DNA of 64,000 bases from Lytechinus pictus (GCF_037042905.1 NC_087254.1:18346603-18410602), one strand, 5' to 3'; counted from the stretch's first letter, positions 11,001 to 22,867 are shown. The notes: a model not told the origin generated them from the letters alone. Numbers and translations are program-made.

Positions 11001-14000
11001 TGCCAGTCATGGAAAGTTCATTGACCTTTGACCTTATTCCAATTTGACTCATATTCGAACTTGACCTGTGCCTTCAGGAGATGGACGTCTGTTATGAATT
11101 TGGTGATCTCACCTCGAAGCTATAGAAAGTTATTGTGTGTACAACACAGCACAGTGCCAGTCATGGAAAGTTCATTGACCTTTGACCTTATTCAAATTCG
11201 ACTCATATTCAAACTTGACCTGTGCCTTCAGGAGATGGACCTCTGGTATGAATCTGGTGATCCCACCTCGAAGATATAGAAAGTTATTATGTGTACAACA
11301 CAGCACAGTGCCAGTCATGGAAAGATCATTGACCTTTGACCTTATTCAAATTCGACTCATATTCGAACTTGACCTGTGCCTTCAGGAGATGGACCTCTGG
11401 TATGAATTTGGTGATCCCACCTCGAAGATATAGAAAGTTATTATGTGTACAACACAGCACAGTGCCAGTCATGGAAAGTTCATTGACCTTTGACCTTATT
11501 CCAATTTGACTCATATTCGAACTTGACCTGTGCCTTCAGGAGATGGACCTCTGTTATGAATTGGGTGATCCCACCTCGAAGCTATAGAAAGTTATTGGGT
11601 GTACAAAGTTATTATGTGTACAACACAGCACAGTGCCAGTCATGGAAAGTTCATTGACCTTTGACCTTATTCCAATTCGACTCATATTCGAACTTGACCT
11701 GTGCCTTCAGGAGACGGACCTCTGGTATGAATTTGGTGATCCCACCTCGAAGTTATAGAAAGTTATTATGTGTACAACACAGCACAGTGCCAGTCATGGA
11801 AAGTTCATTGACCTTTGACCTTATTCCAATTTGACTCATATTCGAACTTGACCTGTGCCTTCAGGAGATGGACCTCTGTTATGAATTTGGTGATCCCACC
11901 TCGAAGCTATAGAAAGTTATTGGGTGTACAAAGTTATTATGTGTACAACACAGCACAGTGCCAGTCATGGAAAGTTCATTGACCTTTGACCTTATTCCAA
12001 TTTGACTCATATTCGAACTTGACCTGTGCCTTCAGGAGATGGACCTCTGGTATGAATTTGGTGATCCCACCTCGAAGATATAGAAAGTTATTATGTGTAC
12101 AACACAGCACAGTGCCAGTCATGGAAAGATCATTGACCTTTGACCTTATTCAAATTCGACTCATATTCGAACTTGACCTGTGCCTTCAGGAGATGGACCT
12201 CTGGTATGAATTTGGTGATCCCACCTCGAAGATATAGAAAGTTATTATGTGTACAACACAGCACAGTGCCAGTCATGGAAAGTTCATTGACCTTTGACCT
12301 TATTCCAATTTGACTCATGTTCGAACTTGACCTGTGCCTTCAGGAGATGGACCTCTGTTATGAATTTGGTGATCCCACCTCGAAGCTATAGAAAGTTATT
12401 GGGTGTACAAAGTTATTATGTGTACAACACAGCACAGTGCCAGTCATGGAAAGTTCATTGACCTTTGACCTTATTCCAATTCGACTCATATTCGAACTTG
12501 ACCTGTGCCTTCAGGAGACGGACCTCTGGTATGAATTTGGTGATCCCACCTCGAAGTTATAGAAAGTTATTATGTGTACAACACAGCACAGTGCCAGTCA
12601 TGGAAAGTTCATTGACCTTTGACCTTATTCCAATTTGACTCATATTCGAACTTGACATGTGCCTTGACGACGACGACGCCGGAAATAGTGATACCTATGT
12701 CTCGTTCCGCTACGCAGGCAAGACAAAAACCAAGTTACCTGAAATTACATTGATCTTATAACAATATTTGTGTACATTTTATGAGATAGAGACATATAGA
12801 GATGATTTTTCTCAATAAATCACGATTTTGTAAAAAAAAAATTACAAAAAACGTTTTTAAAGAAAAAATGTACTGCCGTATTTTGGTTGCAAAAACATAC
12901 TAAATACACCTAAAACGTACTGGTTGGCATGTCTGATATTATACAAAAGAGATCATTGTTGAAAGTTGCTCCAATGAACATATGGTGTAACATTTTGTGC
13001 TTATATTCCAAAGAATTTATTAGGTCATGAATATGTAGCCAATGGTTCCTGCATGATCTGCAACATTTTGGGGGTGTTGACTCACATCCTATTGAGCTTT
13101 GTTTCTGAGCTTTCTTTTACATGTACATGTACATTAACACAGAATGTCTGAACAACCTCTATGCTGTAGTCACAGCACCGAAACTGACTCCAAACCAATT
13201 AATAGTCTTTCTTTGGAAATAACATAATAGCTTTGGTTAATCTTAAGTCAGTTTTGCTGGTGTGACTGTGGTGGGCCATGCCTACCATGCTTGTTTATTG
13301 AAGTACTCCTTGAAGACACTCGGTACCAGGAAATCTAGAAGGCACACTGTCATGATGATAAGAGACACGGTGGTGAGGAGAGATGGCTGGATCAACCACA
13401 TCAAGCTGGAATAATATTGGGGAACAAAGAGAATGATAATAAATAAACCCAGGACTGGGAGATACGTTGTAGTGATGGTGATGATGAAGAATAAACTGAA
13501 AATAAAGAATTGGCATCGAGTAGATATTGCATGTGATGGTGACTAGGATGATGATGATGATGAGGGTGGTGATGGTGATGATGATGAGGAGGAGGAGGAG
13601 GGTGGTGATGGTGATGATGATGAGGGTGATGATGGTGGTGATGGTGATGATGATGAGGAGGAGGAGGAGGGTGGTGATGGTGATGATGATGAGGGTGATG
13701 ATGGTGGTGATGGTGATGATGATGAGGAGGAGGAGGAGGGTGGTGATGGTGATGATGATGAGGGTGATGATGGTGGTGATGGTGATGATGATGAGGAGGA
13801 GGAGGGTGGTGATGGTGATGAAGATGATGCTCATTATGATGATGAAGGTGGTCATAATGATGATGATGATGCTAGTGATAAATGATGATGATGAATGATG
13901 CTGAAGATATTGATGATGATGAGGATGATGGTGATGATGATGGACAATGAAGAAGAATTGGCAACAAGGAAATGTTGATTTTGATGATGACTTGGATGAT

Positions 14001-14766
14001 GATGATGATAATGGTGGAGGTGGTGGTGGTGATGATGATGATAATAATGAAGATGATGCTGCTGCTGATGATGATTATGTTAATGTTGATAATGATGATG
14101 ATGGTCATGATGATGATGGTGATGATGACAATTGTGGTAATAGTGGTGACAATGACAATGGAAAAATTGTAATAATGAAGAGATAATAATGATGCAGACA
14201 GTAAAGATGCAAAATAAAGTTTAGCTTTCTAACTAAATATATTTTCATTTAAAAGATAAGAAGGGCCAGTATTGAGAAGAAAGATAGCGGTATCAAAAGA
14301 CAGGGCAAATCTAATTAACAACAAAAATATGAAATTTTCTATAGAATCAAATTAATGAAAAATTATAAATTATTCACTACACATTTGCCAAATTTAAAGT
14401 TTAATTGAAAGCGCTTGAAAATTCTATACAAAACTTCACAAAAAAAAATATACACAATAAATGCACTAATAATAATAATAATAATAATCTGATTTTAGGT
14501 TAAAAAAAATTAATGAACTTTTGGGATTAATTCATAATATGCAAGAGTAAGTCAGTTAGCTCTACACGATAAACAGAATAGGGTGCAATTTTGTATGTTA
14601 GCATTGTAGGAGTAAAATAAAGTGGAGCTTACATATAGAATAGAGTGATAGAAGCACACATGATGTAAGGGTAGGAATCTTCTTCCCATCGTAACCAGGA
14701 ATCAGCTCGCACTATAATATGTTTCCAATCAGCCAGAGAATCCAACACATGGTTAAGATCATTCAT
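8068..14766 (-). CDS. ARL6IP1: ADP-ribosylation factor-like 6 interacting protein 1 (ARL6IP1), five coding exons
   Basis: ER membrane protein with a reticulon-like hairpin fold; the family bends ER tubules and was named as a partner of the ARL6 GTPase. Coding exons read on the minus strand are 14766-14633, 13405-13286, 9157-9040, 8686-8602 and 8183-8068 (stop). All junctions are GT..AG and keep frame, giving 190 aa against about 203 in human. Visible matches to the family are ADSWLRWEEDSYPY near residue 21, then two hydrophobic hairpins with QPSLLTTVS and LLDFLVPS, W at the exon 2/3 junction, REKKPKY before the third hydrophobic segment, LLPGLMYYGI, and a Lys-rich tail ending GHKKKD. The exon with the start has an acceptor at 14770/14771 and an in-frame TAG directly before GAG-ATG, so translation probably starts at 14766. 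An upstream exon with 5' UTR or a few extra residues was not located. The introns hold a satellite array and a GAT minisatellite. Confidence 0.92.
9899..12729. mobile_element. TIR-bounded element carrying an expanded satellite
   Basis: The left boundary TTGTCTCGCCTGC (9901) is the inverted match of the right boundary GCAGGCAAGACAA (12714-12726) with one mismatch. CCAAG lies just outside both ends (9894-9898 and 12730-12734) and may be the target duplication. Between a short unique left part and a right part containing gacgacgacgccggaaat lies the 154-bp array. There is no transposase, so the element is non-autonomous. It lies in the ARL6IP1 intron between the exons ending 13286 and starting 9157. 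Confidence 0.7.
9975..12660. repeat. 154-bp satellite array with 958-bp higher-order repeat
   Basis: About 17 units of roughly 154 bp; some are about 171 bp through duplication of a gtgtacaaagttattat-like segment. Blocks recur exactly 958 bp apart (10224 and 11182; 11028 and 11986), a higher-order unit of six monomers. Almost every monomer carries TGACCTTTGACCT, the complement of a perfect DR1 (AGGTCA-A-AGGTCA). The short reading frames repeated through the array are a by-product of the periodicity. Confidence 0.95.
13530..14190. repeat. GAT-rich minisatellite/microsatellite
   Basis: About 3.5 copies of a 69-bp unit (13560-13830), made of gatgatgatgaggaggagg and ggtggtgatggtgatg blocks, are followed by irregular GAT repeats to about 14190. 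It is strongly purine-biased on the plus strand. It sits in the ARL6IP1 intron, starting about 125 bp upstream (gene sense) of the exon at 13405. Confidence 0.95.
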
Positions 14767-15971
14767 CTCCTAAAGACAATAAATGAGGAGAATATCTTTT
14801 AAAATCCCACAGAAGTTGACAGAACCATTTTACGATACATTAACAATAATGAAATTACTCTTATGCTATCATTTAAGCTTTGTATTCAGGACTAGGATAA
14901 TACAATCACACATTCTCACAGAAAAAAACAACAAATCAATAAACTCAAAATGCATGAGATTGACAACATGAATAACCTAGGTTATACAAAAAAAAATTGA
15001 GATTAGAGGTGATATGTACTTTGGGTTCTGTTTATGGAAAGAATATAGAATTGAAAAGCTAAGAGTTTAAATAATTGAAATGGGAAGAATATAAATAAAT
15101 AATTGGAGAAACAAACGAGAGCAGTGATTAAAACGACAACAGAGACGAGGGAAGATAGAAAGAAGAGGGAAAAAGAGTGAATTTAAAAAAAATGTCAAAT
15201 GCAAATGGGTAGGGATGGACAAAAGAATATTTCTAAAAGAACAGTAGTCTAATTTGCAAAATGGTTTTTGTCCTACATGTAATTAATATTTTTACTCTCA
15301 ACCTTTTGCTTAAAAAACACATCTACTAATGACTAGCGAGAGGGGGAGGGGGTTCAGTTTGGACAAACTCCCAAATCAGAAGACTTCCACTGTCTCAGGA
15401 CAGCTAAACTTGGATTCTTGTGTACTTTTCCCACATGTGGAAAGCACTGCACGGTTCATGTAAAGTTGAATGTCAACCATTTTCATCTATTTTCAACAAA
15501 TCTAACCATTCTTGGATGTAGACATGTATAAATTTACCACCTACACAACAAGGCATGTAAAATTTATTTGTGAGAATCACACACACACTTCTGAATTTGT
15601 AAGTTCAGTACCCCAAAACTTCAATATCAGAATAGTTTCAAATTTGTGGTTTCGGGACTTAAACATATTTCTTCAAGATTAATATACCATCATGATATGA
15701 AAGAAAAAAAATACAGAAGTAACATTTTCCTTGTAAAAATATTTCTGTTTATCAATATTGACTAAAGTCCTAATTTCTCTTTATTTATAATAAATTCGCT
15801 GCTGATTCAAAAAAAAATTGCATGCGTGAGGGTCTGAGCTTGAACCCTCGTGCATGCGCATGCAATGTTTTGAAATCGGCAGCGAATTATTTTTACCTGT
15901 GAGGAACTCCATGTTTGCTCTAAAATAAATCATCAATTTTGGGAGGATGGATATGGATAGACCAAAAGCTT
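14191..15971. other. AT-rich sequence with ARL6IP1 exon 1, otherwise no feature seen
   Basis: The first coding exon of ARL6IP1 (14633-14769) is the only supported element. The rest is AT-rich, with an (AAT)n tract at about 14467-14488, and shows no credible reading frame or repeat structure. Confidence 0.5.
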
Positions 15972-16413
15972 CGGTCTCTGTTAAGTTGGTTGTTCAGCTG
16001 AACTCCGTTGGCTTCACTCACCAAATACAGAGACCAAAGTTCTAGCGCGATCTGTACAGGGGACCCAATGGCCATATGTTTATGTGTATTAAGTTTGGAT
16101 AAAACAGGGCAGTGAAGTTGCGCGACAGCCGAGGTAAGTCACTGTTTTTGTTCCTTTTAACTTGATTTTCCCCGTTTTTTTGGCAATTAATGCCAAGAGG
16201 GAATATTAATTTGCATTTTGGTCGCATTAATTTTCAAAAGTTTGATTCATTAAAGACAAAAATTGAAGAGCCCCGACGGGGGGATTTTGCATTGTAAGTC
16301 CCCTAATGGTGGCTGCATGATAGCGAGCCGTCTGTGTATGACTATGAGGAGAAATAAAAAAAATAAAAAAATGTTAAAAAACTCCTCGAAACAGACGGCT
16401 GCCAGCTGTCTAG
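15972..16413 (+). repeat. Left arm of a 440-bp inverted repeat pair
   Basis: Opens with CGGTCTCTGTTA and ends ccagctgtctag. It is closely similar (about nine bases in ten by eye) to the complement of 20382-20810. Includes the motif cgacagccgaggtaagtcac, which looks like a splice donor. Confidence 0.9.
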
Positions 16414-19400
16414 GATATGGAGCAAAATTAGGGTGTAAAGTAAGAGATTATGCTTTTATTCTTTTTGGATGCCTTTTCTTCGTATAATTTTTACAATAAA
16501 TATCACTCATCCTACGAACGAGGTTATAATATAACCTCGTTCTCGGCTGTATACCTCTCTATTGTTAAAATATACATTGGTCATTTTCCCCCCATCTGTT
16601 GCCCAAAGCATCGCGAATCAGTTCATACTTGAACTGATCCGTTGATGTAAACTGTTATTTTGACAGATATGACTTTAAATTAATAAATATGATATAAAAA
16701 ATGAATAAAAACTCACCGATTTCTCAACGTGAACCTCATCCAACTGCCTCCATTACGTCTATTGTGTTCGACAGTGACAAATCGAAAAAGAAAAAAGAAC
16801 TCACGAAACCATAGAGGCTCATCAACCCGTTTGGACCACTGACCATTGATGTTTCGACGAAACTTTGCTTGTAATGAATTCTGGTAAGGAAGTCTTGATA
16901 GCCTCAATCAAGACAAATTTGCAATTTTGTTTCATGTTTATACAAAGTCAAAAGTGATACTAGTAGTTGTGAAAGTGGAATGAAATAAGACATTTTTGTA
17001 TGAAATAAAAAAAAATTAAGGAGAAATTCAGTTGTTTCGATTTTGTTAATTTTCTGTTATGGGACTCTTGATGAAAAAGCCCCTTATTCTTTTCTAATTA
17101 ATGAACCTGACGATAGAAATACTTTTCACAAAGTTAGGCATTAATTTCCAAATTATTATGTAACAGAAATTCAGAATAACAAACTTTACTGTGGGTCTAA
17201 TCAGGGGAGAATCCAGGATTTTCCAAAGGGGGAGGGGGTGGTTTCTTTTACAGAAAAAAATAACAAGCTCCCCCCCCCCCCCCCGTGAAGGAGATTTATG
17301 TAACGAATAATTTCACAATTATGATTTGATTTTGATTTATTTGATTTAGTTATTTATTTATTATGATAACAGCTCCTCGCTATACAGTATGAAGTTTCAA
17401 GTTTGTTTTCATTGATTTAAAATCCTAACCTAAAGGATTTTCATTAAGAAATAAATAAAATAAAAAATCACTTACCACAAAGGCCTATTTAGGGGTAGAT
17501 CACAATTTTCAAGGGGAGGGCGGGAAAGTTTCAAGTTAATTTAATTGATTTCAAATCCAAACATAAAGGATTACAATCAAATGAAATTAACAGTACAAAT
17601 TATCAAACAAAATGGATGCAAAATAAATGTGTTCTATGGCTTTCGAGGGGGTGGGCACGAGCCTGATGTGCTCCCCATCCTGGATAAATAAAAGAAACTC
17701 ATTAAAAAGAATTGGAACGTAATTATGTTCTGTTTTATCACTTTGTCTTGAGTTTCTTGCCCCTTCCATTCTTTTCACATTTCAGCCTTTACCCATATTA
17801 ATTTCAGGATGGTACAAAATGTTGGCTTACAAAAGTGATATGATGATGAATATTCCATAATAATATGAAAAATGATAGAAAACCAAAATAATAATATTAA
17901 TAATTAACCCTTACAATGATAGTACTCAATAAAAGAGAGGCATCGGGGATCGAGAAAAGAAGCAATAACCCCCCCCCCCAAAAAAAAAAAGGCATCATAT
18001 TTCCTTTCAGCATACGACAAGATACAGTTCATTATAGAATAAACTAAGCTGATGGCGCTAAAATTATTCTGATGTATAAAATAATAAAAATAAAATATTG
18101 TGTGTCAGGGGAGAAAGAGACTACTATCGCTGGATCTTGGATTTCCGAAATAGAAGCATCACCGGAAACAGGTATCTGTGGTGAGAAGCATTTTTATACA
18201 GCTTTGTAGAGGACATTGGTGTGGTCGCTTCCGTTAGCTTTCTTTAATTGAGCACAAGAGGGCGCGTTACATCCTCTACGTAGAAGTCTATGCGCTGCTG
18301 AGGATCATGACAAATTTCATCATACATTCTGACGATTTACCGAAGAGTCCTCGAATAATTGACAAGATATAGTTGAGTCCAAGATAAATTCCAGCAACAA
18401 CGGAAGGAAGATCAACGTTTGGTTCGGGGGGAAAGACTGGTAAGTCAAACTCTCTTACTTTTACATTTTTTATCACAAATTTTGTCTATGAGTACGCCTC
18501 ACATACCTCTAGTCCCATCCCCTACCTTTTGCTGTTTGGCAAATGGTCGGGGATGACGAGTGATAAATATGCACTTTTTCTTTTTTTGAGGGTCGTTGTT
18601 GTTGTTCGTTGTGGGTCGTTTCCACACCCAAATGATCTCCTCGGTATTCTCTCTCTCAGTGTGTTTGTCACAAGGTTGATGACTGATGAGCTGATGAGGG
18701 TCCAGTTTAAAGTGCATAATTCATTTTTCCCCTTTTAATTTTTTAATTTGGAGTGGTATTATTAATTTAAATTGGGACCACATTATTTCTACCACATTTT
18801 GGACAGGTAATATATTATAAGGTATGTTTGACTTATTAGTAGTAGTATACACGGATGAGTCCTGGGTTAGTTTGGGTAGGTGGAGCGTAGTGTAGCGGTA
18901 GTGAAGTGGAGCCTGCATGAACAAAGTTGAGTTTGACTCGGTGAGGTACACTTGCGCTTGACTTGAGTCTTGACGAGATCCGAGACGGCTGCTTTGGCCT
19001 TTGCTTGCCCGGACTCAACGCTGCCGGGCGCGGCCCGGACCTTGACGGGCTTGTGAGCTGAGTTGTGTTACTGCGTTCGCACATCGACAGACAGGTCTGG
19101 CTCTCATCGACATCGCGCTCAGCAGCGTGATTTGAAGAAAAGTAATAAATCTAATCAACCTACCATCTTCTTTCTGTTAAGTTCTTTTCAAATATAACGT
19201 TAAGTAGATTGATTGACCACAAATCGTCTTAGTTTTCACTGTTCACGGTGGCATTTGTTATTTCAAAACATACTTGTATTGCGTTGTCTTGTCGTCTCTT
19301 CGATTTTCCTGGGTAATATGGTGAAAAACATGTACAAATACAAAATGAAAAGTCAGATCGCAGCTCCCGCCTGCGCCTGCCTCCCTGCGCTCCCGGACCC

Positions 19401-19581
19401 CGCGGCCGCATGTTCCCGAGTCGGCCGACCGCGAGCGGAAAGTGATGTATGTATGCTGAGCTAGACTGAGCTGATGCAGCTGCAGTGAGGTTTTCTGTGT
19501 GCCATATTTTAAAAGTAATTCCAGATCTGACTTATCCAAGCCCTAGGTAATTATTGGCATTATCGTGATATTGGGAACCAC
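16414..19581. other. Interval between inverted arms: no supported gene
   Basis: Contains AT-rich sequence, C-runs (17271-17284, 17970-17979), a GC-rich stretch at 18880-19470 and one short minus-strand exon-like frame (18288-18476) that I do not recognise. None is strong enough to annotate as a gene. Confidence 0.4.
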
Positions 19582-19589
19582 CGTTCACT

Positions 19590-20354
19590 AGGGTGTCTGA
19601 AACCACACTGAAAAGTGTCAGCATAAAACAGGCTGATTTAGGGGGAAATATGGCACATTGTTACGGGGAAGAAGTTCTTCCCTGTAAAAATGTGCTAGAA
19701 AAATGTGATCTGAATTGATTATTATAATATTAACTTGTGAATTGTGTTTGGCATGTATGGAAAGAGAAAATTCAGGGGCTTCTTTTGACAGTAAGGAGTT
19801 AGGACAAGTTTATATAGGCCCTAATCATTTTAAATAAGGATTTAGACTTTAGAGATAAATTGCAAACCCTTATTTTTGTGTGTGTTGAGATTGCCATTTC
19901 CCCATGCGTTTTCTATGGGAAAATGAAATTTCTGTTCTTTATTACCTTTATTACCGGATGTACTGGAAAAATGCAGAAAGCTGCAGCCAAGTTTCCAGGT
20001 CTAGCTTTCGTCCAAGTTTAATCTTCTTCCACATGTATAATATGTGTGACAGTGTAATAATAAAGGTAATAAAGGTAATAAATAATAAATTTATAACACT
20101 ACAGCTCTCGGAAGCTAAAAATTTGGATTTGTGTGTGTCCATTTCTTAACTAGGTACACAGTTTATGGCAGAGAAATGCTGAAATTTGAAAATTGACCTG
20201 ATTTCATTCTTCTTTTTTGCAGCCAATAATTTGATTTTTTTTCAAAAATGTTACATTTCTGTCAGTCTGAAGGTCATTTCTCTTCAAATATTCACAAAGA
20301 AAATGTGATATTTTCTTGAAATAAGAAAAATAATTTTTTTCTCCAGACACCCTA
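19590..20354. mobile_element. hAT-like non-autonomous element with 8-bp target duplication
   Basis: Ends AGGGTGTCTG and CAGACACCCT(A) are perfect inverted repeats. The octamer CGTTCACT occurs immediately outside both ends (19582-19589 and 20355-20362). 8-bp duplications with (T/C)AGGG-type ends are typical of the hAT superfamily. The 765-bp interior has no transposase. Confidence 0.85.
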
Positions 20355-20381
20355 CGTTCACTTCATACAGCAGCGCTTTAT

Positions 20382-20810
20382 CTAGACAGCTGGCAGCCGT
20401 CTGTTTCGAGGAGTTTTTAACATTTTTTTATTTTTAAAATTTCTCATACACAGACGGCTCGCTATCGTGCTGCCACCATTAGGGGACTTACATGCAAAAT
20501 CCCCCCGTCGGGCTCTTCAATTTTTGTCTTTAATGAATAAAACTTTTGAAAATTAATGCGACCGAAATGCAAATTAATAGGCCTATTCCCTCTTGGCATT
20601 AATTGCCAAAAAACGGGGAAAATCAAGTTAAAAGGAACAAAAACAGTGACTTACCACGGATGTCGCGCAACTTCACTGCCCTGTTTTATATGGCCATTGA
20701 GTCCCCTGTACAGATCGCGCTAGAACTTCGGTCTCTGTATTTGGTGAGTGAAGCCAACGGAGTTCAGCTGAACATGCTGAACAACCAACATCTAGTCATA
20801 ACAGAGACCG
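20382..20810 (-). repeat. Right arm of a 440-bp inverted repeat pair
   Basis: Complementary to 15972-16413 along its whole length, ending TAACAGAGACCG. The pair either bounds a single 4.8-kb element with long TIRs or represents two independent insertions in opposite orientation. The trinucleotide CTT flanks both outer ends, compatible with a 3-bp duplication but too short to prove it. Confidence 0.88.
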
Positions 20811-21040
20811 CTTTATCTTGCCCCGGGGACCTCGACACGTCTTTAAGTTAATTGTGTTCGGGCTGCCGCAGGCGCAGTACTATCATCCCCATTGAGTGAG
20901 CCAACGCAAATCAGTGGAACAACCAAAAAAATACAGAGACTGAAGCTTTTAGTTTTGGTACTGGTGCGCGTACATAGAAATCGACGAGTGGTTCCCGAAA
21001 CCACGATTTGGCCTAATTATTTAATCTGGATTCGGTGCCA

Positions 21041-21250
21041 GGTAAAAATGGCAGAGGTAATAATGGCAGAGGTAAAAATGGCAGAGGTAAAAATGGCAGA
21101 GGTAAAAATGGCAGAGGCAAAAATGGCAGAGGCAAAAATGGCAGAGGTAAAAATGGCAGAGGTAAAAATGGCAGAGGTAATAATGGCAGAGGTAAAAATG
21201 GCAGAGGTAAAAATGGCAGAGGTATAATGACATAGGTAAAAATGGCAGAG
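21041..21250 (+). repeat. 15-bp minisatellite, left arm
   Basis: About 14 tandem copies of ggtaaaaatggcaga, with taat and gcaa variants in some units. All three frames stay open only because 15 is divisible by three. Confidence 0.95.
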
Positions 21251-21663
21251 GTAAAGATGATAAAGATAGGCTACGTCACAATAATTATTATCCTTGACCG
21301 GACTCTTGTCGACGAAATGGGCTATAAGAACTGATTAAATATTATGTTGTTTTTTGTCATTTTAGGTCTATACTTTGTCATTTAGATGACTAAACTCAAC
21401 CATTTTCTTGCCAAAATGATTTCAATTAGTGACTGATGAAAGGATCTTAAGTTCGTAAGCAGAACAGCGTGTCACATGCAAACCCAACGATTTTTTAAAA
21501 TGTAAACACCAATGTGTGCAGCCATTAACCCTCCGAAACGAACAAGTTCGGGTTTACTTTGAACTACTTTCATAGTTTAACCTGGATAACAAAAAATAAC
21601 TGAACATTCTGTAATAAAGGTAATTTTCTTTATTTCCACATCATGATGAATAGATATTCATGT

Positions 21664-21904
21664 CACTGGCGGATCCATGGGGCACAGCCGGCCCGTGCCC
21701 CCCCCCTTGAGATGTACAATTAAAATCTTAGCAAATATGCAGTTCTAACTCAAGTGTGCCCCCTTTTTAAAGCGAGGCCCTTTTCTGCTTGCTAATTATT
21801 TTTGTGGACGAATTACCTTAAGTTGTAGGTGGAAAACTTTTTTGCGTGTCATTTTAGGAAAATGTGCCCCCCCCCCCTTTTGGAAAATCCTGGATCCGCC
21901 CCTG
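21664..21904. mobile_element. Short inverted-repeat element with GGCGGATCCA ends
   Basis: Ends CTGGCGGATCCATGGGG and CCTGGATCCGCCCCTG form an inverted pair around a C-rich, AT-rich core. Related wording (gggagaatccaggattttcc) recurs near 17206, suggesting a dispersed family. Nested in the foldback element. Confidence 0.6.
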
Positions 21905-22104
21905 ATTAATGTGATACGTTAAATGGAAATGATACGATTATTGTTCAGTCTTTAGAGCAATACCTCATTGCAGCTATATTCCAAGTGGATGTCAGGTTCC
22001 CAAACTAGTGTATGGTAACTGTTACCACATGAATTTTGAAATGTGTAGCGAATTAGGGATTCAAATTTATGGGTGTTTCTTATATAGGTTATAATAGGTG
22101 CCAT

Positions 22105-22620
22105 TCTCTGCATGGGGGCTGTTTTGAAGACATAGTTCGCCCTAATGAATGATAAAAATAGCAGAAAATATATTGGTGAAGGTTTGAGAAAAAATCCATA
22201 AAAGATCAAGAAAGTTATTAGAAGTTTAAGTTTTAGGGTGTGACGTCATAATATATGGAAAGCTGCCCCATGACATTTTATGCACTACAAAATGGTTCAT
22301 AATTGTTTTTAAAAAATATGTCAGGGGCGTAAGTGAAATGATTTGTCTCTTGATATATACTGAAGATATACAATAAAAACCATTTTGATTTTTTTTCTAG
22401 AAAATTACATTTCATTAGTATTTTTTATACACCAAATATGGGAAAACTGCTCGCAAATGACGTCATCATTAAAATATAAAAGTATAGCTTTTTTAATATT
22501 TGATGGATTTCCTAAAACCCTCACCAATATCATTTTATTTTTTTTCTGCTATTCTACAATGAATTTTATGTGAGGTTGAATTTCCTCCTTTAATGAATTA
22601 AGTACAATTGCGATCTAGAG
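22105..22620. mobile_element. Hairpin MITE with TGACGTCAT core
   Basis: The left side (aatagcagaaaatatattgg, then gtgtgacgtcat) is mirrored on the right (atgacgtcatcat, then ccaatatcattttatttttt and ctgctatt). It is an imperfect foldback of about 500 bp with no coding capacity. Confidence 0.65.
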
Positions 22621-22867
22621 TGTGCTTCAAATTTGAATATTAATACAGCGATTTGACATGAGAAGGCTGTCCATGAGAGTCCAGAAAAAATAAGATATTC
22701 CAACCAAAAGATTATCAATTTTGTGCAGACGATCTATCTATGATTTTAAAATGTTACCCTTTCCATTATTTTTATTTTCTTAGAACCTTTCTTAGTTAAT
22801 CTATGTAGGGCTTACATGCGGGGGCTTTTTGATATTTTTTTGCATGGGGTTTTAAAACCATTTTTTA

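Noticed and set aside
10070-12318. Repeated 83- and 62-codon frames in the satellite
   Set aside because: Identical frames recur with the repeat period and show no start context or homology; they are by-products of the monomer sequence.
13527-14186. Met/Val/Arg, Asp-rich and Ile/Thr frames in the GAT tract
   Set aside because: Artefacts of a GAT/GGA minisatellite. Only the real ARL6IP1 exon at 13286-13405 overlaps the minus-strand frame, and in a different reading frame.
21021-21235. Possible CRISPR-like array of 15-bp repeats
   Set aside because: There are no spacers, the repeats are directly contiguous, an inverted partner array lies 1.6 kb away and the genome is eukaryotic; it is the arm of a foldback element.
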